Positions 15,901-22,381 of a DNA stretch of 44,673 nt are shown here, piece by piece; positions within the stretch are counted from its first letter, which is position 1; each line of letters opens with the position of its first letter. The position numbers and the translations under genes are program-made. This stretch comes from an uncultured Acetatifactor sp. Lineage in GTDB: Bacteria > Bacillota > Clostridia > Lachnospirales > Lachnospiraceae. The DNA lies in NCBI GenBank assembly GCA_947589505.1, contig CANQCF010000006.1:1-44673 (forward strand), written 5' to 3'. The notes beneath the pieces are model-generated. The model worked only from the letters and a program-made list of their open reading frames with translations, did not search any database and was not told the DNA's origin.

Positions 15901-17730
15901 TTGGAAGGTTGTTCCGCAATCAGCAGATCTTCTGCTCCGGGAACCGGTTCTGGAAGCGGTGAGAAGAAGCTTGTTAAGGTATTGCAGATCGAACCTACGT
16001 CAGGAGTCAACAATGCGGATCTCACGAGACCAGAGTATAGTGATCTGTATAACAATCTGAAAGATTTTGATGTTGAGGTGGATAAAATCACCTGGAAGCA
16101 GTTTGAAGGCTATTTTGAGGGAACGGACTTTGCATATGATATGGGCAGTCCGATCGTGGAAGGCGTGAATCCTAAGAATAAGGCTGCTGCAGAGAGTGTT
16201 ACGGGTGCAGACGGCAAAACGAAGCCTGGTATTCTGAATTCGGACGACGAACTTGTAAGTGAAAAGCTTTCAAATTATAACATGATTGTTGTAGGATTTG
16301 CTGATAATTACGACAATACGGATCTGTCGGATAAGAATGGCGCGGCGGAGTATTTGTACTATTTTGCTGAGGCGGAAGGAAGCATCCTGTTTACGCATGA
16401 CACAACTTCCCTCTACAATGAGGCAAAGGACGAGTCTGTAGATGCGGAGAAACCGTCTGGTTATACGGCAAACGCGATGTTACGAGATCTGATGGGAATG
16501 AACCGTTATGGCATAACCAGTAATAAATTGCCCTATGTGCGCTCAAGCGAGGCTGGAGTTAATCTGGCAGGGAGCCTTGCAGCATACAGGAGCAAGGTTA
16601 GTCATGACACTGCGAATTATTCGGAGACTCAGGCATTTACGATGAATGCCATGAGAAAGATGATGTTTGGGGGCGAGAATACTCCTAATTATCGGAATCC
16701 ATATCGTTTTATGGTCATTGATCCTGCAAAAGCTACATTGTCTGATGAAAACTTTGACAAGTATGTTACTGATTTAGCGGAGGATCATAGATACTTTGAT
16801 AATTATGAAAAGTATGCTAAACTCGGTATGTATGACGATTTGTGCGCTACCACGTGTGCGGTTCGCTTAAATGTTGGTCAGATCACGCAGTACCCTTATG
16901 TTATAGATGAGGTGATGCCGATTGCCTTGACCCATTCGCAGTGGTATCAGCTGAACATGGAAGATCCTGACCTTACGGTTTGGTATACCTTGGAAACACC
17001 GGAGTCCTATGGCGGGCCTGAGGTGTATGCTAGTACTTACACTCCGGACTTGAAGACTAAGTTATCTAGTGCCGTCGCTTCATTATCTAATTCGAAGAAA
17101 GTTTACGCGGCTTCGCCTCAGGATGCGGCAAACAACTATTATATTTACAGCAAAGGCAATATCTTCTACTCCGGCGTTGGTCATAGTCCGACATACGGTG
17201 CAGAAAATGAAATGGAGAGGAAGTTGTTCATCAATACCTTGATCGCTGCTTACCGTCCGAAGTATACGGCTCCTGAGATTGAAGTGACTAATAAAGAAGC
17301 ATCAAAGAACGGAAACAGCTATACAATTCGTGTGCCGAAGGAGATCAATGAAGCAGGAGGATCCTACGTCATAGAAGGCGTTGATGATGGGTTAAAGGTT
17401 ACTTTTAAGCTCGTAGATGGCAGCCTTTCTACAAACCTGAAGTGCCGTATTTACTTTGGCGAGAAGGGTCAGGAGAAGACATCAGTTTCTGATGCGGCTG
17501 AGGGCATAACCACGATCACCAATGTAGCTACTGGTGAGGTGCTGTCTGCTTCAGAAGATGGGTGGTTTACATCCGGACTGAAAAATGAGACAGAGTATAT
17601 CTTCGACTACCCGAAGAGTTTGTCTGATCCACATCCGGATCTCATTTTTGAGGCAAGGAATGACAGAAGGGATGAGTCCGGATTTGCGTACTTAAAGATT
17701 CAGCCTCAGCCGTTGTTCATGCTCGACTAA
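12988..17730 (+). CDS. Large exported protein, DUF5057-like repeats; candidate pilus-tip adhesin
   Basis: The 1,580-residue product begins with a basic N-terminus, a hydrophobic span (ILSVVLALGMVLTMLPIA) and a likely signal peptidase site near SQAA. ATG 12988 follows AGGAAGGAG. I recognise motifs of the clostridial exported DUF5057-type family: FFILEIVPY near residue 85, VLKVLDVEPG near 661 and LVKVLQIEPT near 993, each starting a mixed domain; the second and third look like a duplication. A loop of EF-hand form (DQNRNGKFEAGE, residues 918-929) could bind calcium. No sortase motif, membrane anchor or SLH repeats are visible. It is the last gene before the terminator, after the four minor prepilins, where PilY1 lies in other pilus loci. 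A tip adhesin role is inference. The middle is AT-rich: 17 G/C of 60 bases at 14281-14340. Confidence 0.65.
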   Translation: MRKLKGTKMGKRILSVVLALGMVLTMLPIADRGMTSQAAGGGNIQKYSTGSKDVIRGDLNNISELPQYNDKAGWKSKQVGTAQRPFFILEIVPYKEYAEMGYLIGGCEPVKIHELQGHQEPLSNFLSATLGTVYTETMKQMTPGEGVDNIFFFRDEPEGQPSFYSSYESTSTSEFWNDKDKISYASLSHSTDTTTKNRYLVEVKGYYEIVDKSKNEEGYFTIETDEVTGKRSIVPGSNFPDATFGANVVWHSLNPNIDGNGDLSDIRFNDDLNNVRFSEPGDRLYTVRKSTEADWALNVLYTYNYVSYENQEIFLHDVLGLNKESAKGYSAVVKTITPTELNATPEWVEYADLITMSPKTHGGLDGGKTFEVWEKHNHFGNKRAEDPITTNVFDTFDLSSEVVMKIVDKNARESTYAPLLVDSTIYGQFTDKKDNLTYQIYDFNLDPISAADRGQFTGTGYNNNIYKMLVMLVMQKPSIVRNIFWDHIDASGDKIALKDLQDGDSKQYWNQYIFQLVEKEHFLKVSPSCPGGENKVNYWQYIKDSQDKYWPDYNYAFDLRDGNQIKYVQNRVYAYQGDNSIAQLFRAGSTALGTQYDQNTKDKYKDFREYLEKDAKTRELWDEFKDQHHAGQSLNENTAPPSAALRYLLGIGDYDWPGYSGVLKVLDVEPGVGVNPNYTPNWLMKDTYFHMLLPNFTGDIEITHMTMNKFVGMAEDLNSTYDLIYFGADSNAFWQKDITETVNNETKVVGHMTDFVDSENMDGLVYFHMGDTAETAEGKNKSQTGIRIADFGTEIAENSKALRFPGNDITKLKLNEVISFIKGNSPVLAESELYDGVKVKDDSNVWTLLKTEGVYKTTDADTPEKVEDLLRASRKGVEFTESPALYDESTYIDGTRLVVKFRVPNYSQASYSYKFYIDQNRNGKFEAGETEAPVAVTSMEQTASRNVSDLLGLVQWRIEVYNTNNENERYSLEGCSAISRSSAPGTGSGSGEKKLVKVLQIEPTSGVNNADLTRPEYSDLYNNLKDFDVEVDKITWKQFEGYFEGTDFAYDMGSPIVEGVNPKNKAAAESVTGADGKTKPGILNSDDELVSEKLSNYNMIVVGFADNYDNTDLSDKNGAAEYLYYFAEAEGSILFTHDTTSLYNEAKDESVDAEKPSGYTANAMLRDLMGMNRYGITSNKLPYVRSSEAGVNLAGSLAAYRSKVSHDTANYSETQAFTMNAMRKMMFGGENTPNYRNPYRFMVIDPAKATLSDENFDKYVTDLAEDHRYFDNYEKYAKLGMYDDLCATTCAVRLNVGQITQYPYVIDEVMPIALTHSQWYQLNMEDPDLTVWYTLETPESYGGPEVYASTYTPDLKTKLSSAVASLSNSKKVYAASPQDAANNYYIYSKGNIFYSGVGHSPTYGAENEMERKLFINTLIAAYRPKYTAPEIEVTNKEASKNGNSYTIRVPKEINEAGGSYVIEGVDDGLKVTFKLVDGSLSTNLKCRIYFGEKGQEKTSVSDAAEGITTITNVATGEVLSASEDGWFTSGLKNETEYIFDYPKSLSDPHPDLIFEARNDRRDESGFAYLKIQPQPLFMLD

Positions 17731-17770
17731 GGGAAAACGGTTTTGAAAAAATGAAATAGAGTCAACTATG

Positions 17771-17805
17771 AAAGGGACGCTGCAATGCAGCGTCCCTTTT
17801 TAGAT
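17771..17805 (+). terminator. Intrinsic terminator of the pilus cluster
   Basis: AAAGGGACGCTG (17771-17782) pairs perfectly with CAGCGTCCCTTT (17788-17799) around a 5-base loop, followed by T residues. It lies 41 bases after the stop of the large exported protein and ends the + strand transcript before the opposite-strand nuclease island. Confidence 0.92.
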
Positions 17806-17807
17806 TT

Positions 17808-17898
17808 TTGACATGTCGGCGATGGTACATTTTGTATATTCGCTGATAATGCCCCGGGCTGTCAATTCTTCCAGGCGCTCCCGGATCTGCACGTATTC
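17808..17898 (-). pseudogene. Fragment of a family A PD-(D/E)XK transposase gene
   Basis: The - strand reads QIRERLEELTARGIISEY then TKCTIADMSK, closely matching an internal piece of the two family A genes at 18831 and 20571 (their residues near 245-280). No start, stop or flanking homology remains. It lies just past the 3' flank of the truncated family B copy, as a longer family A fragment lies past the other family B gene at 22111. Confidence 0.85.
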
Positions 17899-18022
17899 TT
17901 GTGCAACACCATGGAATAGAGAAGAGCGTCTAAAAAGTTGGTGAAACACCAAGAAACTGAGAAGAATCAGCAACTTTTATAGAAGAGCCTAAGAAAGGGC
18001 ATCGAGTTCCTGTGAATGGCGT

Positions 18023-18042
18023 GGGCGGATTCGCCCTTTTTT
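18023..18042 (+). terminator. GGGCG/CGCCC hairpin with T-run at the family B stop codon
   Basis: GGGCG (18023-18027) and CGCCC (18032-18036) enclose GATT and are followed by six T on the + strand, at the stop codon of the family B remnant. The oriented T-run would stop + strand transcripts entering antisense to the gene. The same hairpin, with an interrupted T-run (TTCTTT), is at 22362-22381. Confidence 0.55.
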
Positions 18043-18647
18043 ATTGTTGCTCCGAAAGATGTTTTTGCATCTCTCTGATCTGACTCTGTAATTCGGCAAT
18101 CAAATCATCCCTTTGACTGAGCTGTACGGCCTGCTCTTCAATTTTTTCATCTTTCTGGCTTAGCTGAGAGGCCTGGGCTGCAAGTTCCTTATCTTTTTCA
18201 CCGAGTTTGGCCGCCTGAGCTTTGAGTTCCCTATCCTTTTCACTAAGCTGAGATGCCTGTTCTTTAATTTCATTATTCTTTTGATTAATCGTCTCCTGCA
18301 TCTCGTCGATCATGTACTGCACTGTGTTGCTGTCCAATTCCTGAAGTTCCTTGGAATACATCTGCATCACCCTTTCCAGGTTCCGGCACATCTCATAGAT
18401 TTCCTCGTACATCTCCCGGAACTGCGGATAGTTCTCCGACAGTTTCAGGATCCACTCCGGTTCATCCATGCAGAAAAATGCCAGCCATGCCTCCAACTGG
18501 TTTCCGATTTCTTCTTTATTGTGGACGATTTCTTTTAGAATGTCAAGAGGAACGAAGACATATTCCTCCAGAAGATTCATCTCTAACCCTGTGTCGGAAG
18601 TCTGGTGAAAGCGGTGGATATAGTTCTGGGGAAAGGCGTGGAATTCC
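18041..18647 (-). pseudogene. Family B PD-(D/E)XK transposase, 5'-truncated copy
   Basis: This matches the C-terminal half of the intact gene at 22380-23525 almost residue for residue from NYIHRFHQTSDTG onwards, including EYVFVPLDILKEIVHN and the heptad-like tail of SQLSEKD/AKLGEKD units. The N-terminal half with the nuclease core is gone. At about 18647 the sequence jumps from coding DNA (GAATTCC) straight into upstream DNA (TCCTTTCGTGG) that lies before the start of the intact copy, so the loss is a simple internal deletion. An ATG gives a 179-residue ORF (18041-18580) but it has no normal start region. Its promoter-leader is still present upstream. Confidence 0.88.
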
Positions 18648-18690
18648 TCCTTTCGTGGTAAAATATTTGTGTGTTACAATATCCCTTATT

Positions 18691-18780
18691 TGGAAGATAC
18701 GGCGAAATGCCGCAGGTCTGACGGCCCTGGGGCCACAGATAAGATAGGTTGATGATAGCACAGAGGCAGCAAATTGTAAA
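18691..18780 (-). promoter_or_regulatory. Promoter and structured leader, copy 1
   Basis: Reading the - strand, -35 TTTACA (18775-18780), a 17-base spacer and -10 TATCAT (18752-18757) form a good housekeeping promoter. The transcript would begin near 18745. It carries hairpin 1 (GGCC-CCAG-GGCC, 18723-18734), the constant GTCAGACCT and hairpin 2 (TGCGGC-ATTTC-GCCGTA, 18698-18714). It serves the truncated family B copy. Its downstream part (AAATAAGGGATATTG...) matches copy 4, not copies 2 and 3. Confidence 0.75.
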
Positions 18781-18830
18781 GGAAAAAATTTCAATGTATG
18801 AAACGTGAAAGCCTTTGCCGTCGGACTTTG

Positions 18831-20009
18831 TCAGGAATTTCCTTCCGCCAATGAATTCGTCTGTTGACCGGCCTTAAGGGCCTGATAAATCTCTTGCGGA
18901 TCCTCGGATTTGCAAAGCTGGATCGCATTACATATCTGTGTAATATTTTCTATTGTTTCCTCCAGATCCTCCGCAATTTCTTTTGGTGTCTTGTTTTTCT
19001 GGAGTTTACGATGAACCAGTTGGATAAGTTTGAGCTCCTCACCCTGCGCCAGGCCTTGTTCTAAGCCCCGCTTCAGGATGGTCTTCGCCTCGTATTCCAG
19101 AACTTTTCCGCCCATAACGTTTTCCACTCCTTCCCTTACAGAGTCGTGTTTCATTGCGATATTTTCCAGTACTTTCTTTGACATGTCGGTGATGGTACAT
19201 TTCGTATATTCGCTGATAGCGCCCCGGGCCGTCAATTCCTCCAGGCGCTCCCGGATCTGCGCGTATTCCGTCTGCAGAGCCGCCAGCCCTGCGCTGCCTT
19301 CCTTATATTTCCGAAACCTCTTTTCGTGGGTAAAGATATAAAAAGGAATGAGCAGCAGGAGGTTCTTTTCGAAAATTTCCTCCAGGGTGTATGTCTGCGA
19401 TTTGATCACATGGATATCGTATTCTACAGTCCCGCCCGGGGTGATCATCCGGATCTTCAGCCGGTCGGGTGAAGACGCGCGATGTCTCAGGAGCAGCAGG
19501 GCAGAGCAGGGGAACGTCACGGTGAGGACGTTGTCTTTCAGTTCGCCGCCGTCCAGGGCGATCAGGGTGTCGTATTCATAAAACCGCACCAGCATGCTGT
19601 TGTCCGGCCTGCTCTGGCACTCCATGTGATATTTCCGGGAGCCTTTGCCGTCCGGGTCTTCGATCCGGAAGCTGGAGTCCGTGATCCGTTCGTTTTCTTT
19701 TCCGCCCTGACGTTTCAGATAGTGTTCGTTGGGGGAGAAAATAATCTTTTCGCTGCCCGTGTAATGGGTCCCGAACACTTCGTTGATCAGGGGGATCACC
19801 AGCTCGCTGCAGTCGATGAGCAGCGTGTGGAACACGTCGTCGTAGGGCGTGCCCGTTATCAGCACCTTAGGCTTCGCTTTCTTTGCTGGCTTTGCGCGCG
19901 CCGCCTTCGCATTGCCTGTTTTCGGATCCTTATTTTTTTCAGTCTGCGATTGTTCAGTTTTTGGTTTGCTAGTTTTTGTCTTAGCGTTTAGTGATTTCGT
20001 ATTCCTCAT
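18831..20009 (-). CDS. Family A PD-(D/E)XK nuclease-type transposase (Rpn-like), copy 1
   Basis: The 392-residue protein has a Lys/Ala/Thr-rich basic N-terminal tail (residues 1 to about 48) and then the PD-(D/E)XK nuclease-type transposase domain (LITGTPYDDVFHTLL onwards). The likely catalytic core is the Asp in ITDSSFRI and the E-x-Q of YHMECQS, the D...ExQ form known in Rpn/COG5464 proteins. A helical C-terminal region with ILKRGLEQGLAQGEELK, a usual family feature, ends the protein. Rpn proteins are DNA endonucleases that raise RecA-independent recombination; no transposon ends are known for most. ATG follows TAGGAGTAAC. The leader from copy 2 (promoter near 20390) gives a 5' untranslated region of about 350 bases. 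Confidence 0.82.
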   Translation of the reverse strand: MRNTKSLNAKTKTSKPKTEQSQTEKNKDPKTGNAKAARAKPAKKAKPKVLITGTPYDDVFHTLLIDCSELVIPLINEVFGTHYTGSEKIIFSPNEHYLKRQGGKENERITDSSFRIEDPDGKGSRKYHMECQSRPDNSMLVRFYEYDTLIALDGGELKDNVLTVTFPCSALLLLRHRASSPDRLKIRMITPGGTVEYDIHVIKSQTYTLEEIFEKNLLLLIPFYIFTHEKRFRKYKEGSAGLAALQTEYAQIRERLEELTARGAISEYTKCTITDMSKKVLENIAMKHDSVREGVENVMGGKVLEYEAKTILKRGLEQGLAQGEELKLIQLVHRKLQKNKTPKEIAEDLEETIENITQICNAIQLCKSEDPQEIYQALKAGQQTNSLAEGNS

Positions 20010-20306
20010 TCAGTTACTCCTAGTTTATCACATTGTTTGGATTTCCTCAATCTGAAACGTAAAACCGTACCATGTTGCAACGATATTTCATAAAAAGTAT
20101 CCGGCGATTTGCAGTGACAGAAATAGCGCTGCAAACGATTCAATACGCTGAATCACCGGTATCTGTTGTAGGGATGCGGACGACAGACGAGTACTCCTGA
20201 GAAATACGCCGGCAGCGACTGCCGTAAATTAGATGCTATGGTAAAACATACCTATAGACAGACTGTCCCCTTGTTCCATGTTACGGTGGTTTTCGTTTCT
20301 TGTTTA
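20010..20306 (-). other. Long 5' untranslated region of family A copy 1
   Basis: About 300 bases with no ORF separate the leader hairpins from the start codon at 20009. Two blocks (about 20012-20095 and 20240-20306) match the same positions before family A copy 2 (about 21761-21842 and 21915-21990). The block between them (about 20100-20235) has no match there. The conserved outer blocks suggest a retained untranslated region with a variable middle. Confidence 0.5.
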
Positions 20307-20397
20307 GGAAGATACGGCGAAATGCCGCAGGTCTGACGGCTCAATGGAGCCACAGATAAGATAGGTTGATGATAGCACAAAAAGGGCGGGATGTAAA
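20307..20397 (-). promoter_or_regulatory. Promoter and structured leader, copy 2
   Basis: On the - strand: -35 TTTACA (20392-20397), 17-base spacer, -10 TATCAT (20369-20374). Hairpin 1 is GGCTC-CATT-GAGCC (20338-20351) and hairpin 2 is TGCGGC-ATTTC-GCCGTA (20313-20329). The fourth pair of hairpin 1 is T-A here and C-G in copies 3 and 4. The spacer between the boxes differs a lot from the other copies while both boxes are kept. It drives family A copy 1. Confidence 0.78.
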
Positions 20398-20462
20398 GAC
20401 TAATTTGGGGAAAGTTGAAAAGGTGAACATAATAGCAAATATATGTGCCTGAACGTCGCTAT

Positions 20463-20582
20463 ATGGGCAAGCTGTTTATGGAGGATTTCCCATTCAAGAC
20501 AGAAGAGTGCCTGTATGAGTTCGCACCTGGTGTCATGGATAAAGACCCACATCAGCCGATCCGATATTCTTCATACCTTTAG
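20463..20582 (+). other. Unassigned 39-aa open frame between family A copies
   Basis: A short + strand frame, open from about 20436 and with ATG 20463, reads GKLFMEDFPFKTEECLYEF then APGVMDKDPHQPIRYSS and ends at TAG 20580-20582. It has protein-like composition but no visible ribosome binding site, and it overlaps the last codons of the opposite-strand gene. I do not recognise it. It may be the tail of a gene destroyed when the island formed. Confidence 0.25.
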
Positions 20583-21758
20583 GATCTGATAGATCTCTTT
20601 CGGATCCTCGGATTTGCAAAGCTGGATCGCATTACATATCTGTGTAATATTTTCTATTGTTTCCTCCAGATCCTCCGCAATTTCTTTTGGTGTCTTGTTT
20701 TTCTGGAGTTTACGATGAACCAGTTGGATAAGTTTGAGCTCCTCACCCTGCGCCAGGCCTTGTTCTAAGCCCCGCTTCAGGATGGTCTTCGCCTCGTATT
20801 CCAGAACTTTTCCGCCCATAACCGTCTCCACTCCTTCCCTTACAGAGTCGTGTTTCTTTGCGATATTATCCAGTACTTTTTTTGACATGTCTGTGATGGT
20901 GCACTTCGTGTATTCGGTGATAATGCCCCGGGCTGTCAATTTTTCCAGGCGCTCCCGGATCTGCGCGTATTCCGCCTGCAGAGCCGCCAGCCCTGCGCTG
21001 CCCTCTTTATATTTCCGAAACCTCTTTTCGTGGGTAAAGATATAAAAAGGAATGAGCAGCAGGAGGTTCTTTTCGAAAATTTCCTCCAGGGTGTATGTCT
21101 GCGATTTGATCACATGGATATCGTATTCTACAGTCCCGCCCGGGGTGATCATCCGGATCTTCAGCCGGTCGGGTGAAGACGCGCGATGTCTCAGGAGCAG
21201 CAGGGCAGAGCAGGGGAACGTCACGGTGAGGACGTTGTCTTTCAGTTCGCCGCCGTCCAGGGCGATCTGGGTGTCGTACTCATAAAACCGCACCAGCATG
21301 CTGTTGTCCGGCCTGCTCTGGCATTCCATGTGATATTTCCGGGAGCCTTTGCCGTCCGGGTCTTCTATCCGGAAGCTGGAGTCCGTGATCCGCTCGTTTT
21401 CATTTCCGCCCTGGCGTTTCAGATAGTGTTCGTTGGGGGAGAAGGTAATCTTTTCGCTGCCCGTGTAATGCGTTCCGAACACTTCGTTGATCAGGGGGAT
21501 CACCAGCTCGCTGCAGTCGATGAGCAGCGTGTGGAACACGTCGTCGTAGGGCGTGCCCGTTATCAGCACCTTATGTTTCGCTTTCTTTGCTGGCTTTGCG
21601 CGCGCTGCCTTCGCCTTGGGCATCATTGTCCTTGCTGACTTTGTATGTGTTATCTGCGCCTTTCCTGTTTTTGGATCCTTGCTATTTCCGGCTTTTGTTT
21701 TTCCACTTTGTGTTTTGCCGGTTTTTGTTTTAGCGATTAGTGATTTTGTATTTCTCAT
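20571..21758 (-). CDS. Family A PD-(D/E)XK nuclease-type transposase (Rpn-like), copy 2
   Basis: At 395 residues this is a near-duplicate of the gene at 18831: same TGTPYDDVFHTLLIDCSE opening, ITDSSFRI and YHMECQS core, and YTLEEIFEKNLLLL segment. Two parts differ. The basic N-terminal tail is re-arranged and longer (repeats of the type AKTKTGKTQSGKTKAG). The C-terminus stops at EIYQILKV, lacking the last dozen residues (KAGQQ...LAEGNS) of copy 1 and of the fragment at 22111. The 3' end therefore seems to have been cut and joined to other DNA near 20571. The core is intact, so it may still encode an active nuclease. It is driven by leader copy 3, with a 5' untranslated region of about 290 bases. 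Confidence 0.82.
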   Translation of the reverse strand: MRNTKSLIAKTKTGKTQSGKTKAGNSKDPKTGKAQITHTKSARTMMPKAKAARAKPAKKAKHKVLITGTPYDDVFHTLLIDCSELVIPLINEVFGTHYTGSEKITFSPNEHYLKRQGGNENERITDSSFRIEDPDGKGSRKYHMECQSRPDNSMLVRFYEYDTQIALDGGELKDNVLTVTFPCSALLLLRHRASSPDRLKIRMITPGGTVEYDIHVIKSQTYTLEEIFEKNLLLLIPFYIFTHEKRFRKYKEGSAGLAALQAEYAQIRERLEKLTARGIITEYTKCTITDMSKKVLDNIAKKHDSVREGVETVMGGKVLEYEAKTILKRGLEQGLAQGEELKLIQLVHRKLQKNKTPKEIAEDLEETIENITQICNAIQLCKSEDPKEIYQILKV

Positions 21759-21990
21759 TCCGTTACTCCTAGTTTATCACATTGTTTGGATTTCCTCAAT
21801 CTGAAACGTAAAATTGTATCGTGCTGCAACAATATTTCGTGAGATATGGAGGTAAGCATACCTGCATGCACACATGAATGCACACATGAATGCGCTCCCA
21901 GGGAATCGCGAACCGGGTACTATGGTAAAACATACCTATAGCCAGACTGTCTCCTTGTTCCATGTTACAGCGGTTTTCGTTTCTTATTTA

Positions 21991-22081
21991 GGAAGATACG
22001 GCGAAATGCCGTAGGTCTGACGGCCCATTAGGGCCACAGATAAGATAGGTTGATGATAGCACAGAAGAAGCAAATTGTAAA
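21991..22081 (-). promoter_or_regulatory. Promoter and structured leader, copy 3
   Basis: On the - strand: -35 TTTACA (22076-22081), 17-base spacer, -10 TATCAT (22053-22058). Hairpin 1 is GGCCC-TAAT-GGGCC (22022-22035) and hairpin 2 is TACGGC-ATTTC-GCCGTA (21997-22013), fully paired. It drives family A copy 2, and its downstream untranslated region matches that of copy 2. Confidence 0.78.
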
Positions 22082-22110
22082 GGAAAAAAATTTTGCGTCT
22101 AAGCAATTTG

Positions 22111-22320
22111 TCAGGAATTCCCTTCCGCCAATGAATCCGGCTGCTGACCGGCCTTTAAGGTCTGATAAATCTCTTTCGGATCCTCAGATTTGCAGTGTCG
22201 GATCGCATCACATATCTGTGTAATGTTTTCTATTGTTTCCTCCAGATCCTCCGCAATCTGTTCCTCGGTCTTATGCTTTTTAAGCTTTTTTTGAACAAGC
22301 TGAATGAGTTTGCTTTTATA
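22111..22320 (-). pseudogene. Family A transposase, C-terminal fragment
   Basis: The - strand encodes LIQLVQKKLKKHKTEEQIAED, here shortened to its first part, followed by LEETIENITQICDAI and an ending GQQPDSLAEGNS, matching the last 65-70 residues of the family A gene at 18831. It begins right after a tail of DNA that is also found behind the truncated family B copy. An ATG at 22341 lies in that flank and is not a real start. It sits between the intact family B gene and leader copy 3. Confidence 0.85.
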
Positions 22321-22361
22321 GAAGAACCAAAGAAAGGGCATCGAGTTTCTGTAAATGGCGT

Positions 22362-22381
22362 GGGCGGATTCGCCCTTCTTT
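22362..22381 (+). terminator. GGGCG/CGCCC hairpin at the intact family B stop
   Basis: GGGCG (22362-22366), loop GATT and CGCCC (22371-22375) are followed by TTCTTT on the + strand. It is the counterpart of 18023-18042, with a weaker T-run. It may block antisense reading of the nuclease gene. Confidence 0.4.

Noticed and set aside
1..17805. Type II secretion system rather than type IV pilus
   Set aside because: PilT with its retraction motif, PilM and two major-type pilins are pilus features; no secretin is present.
17899..17990. Hairpins (TTGGTG-AAA-CACCAA and AAAAGTTG with CAACTTTT) between the nuclease fragments
   Set aside because: Pairing is clear for the small one, but the two stems exclude each other and no second copy was found, so no function is claimed.
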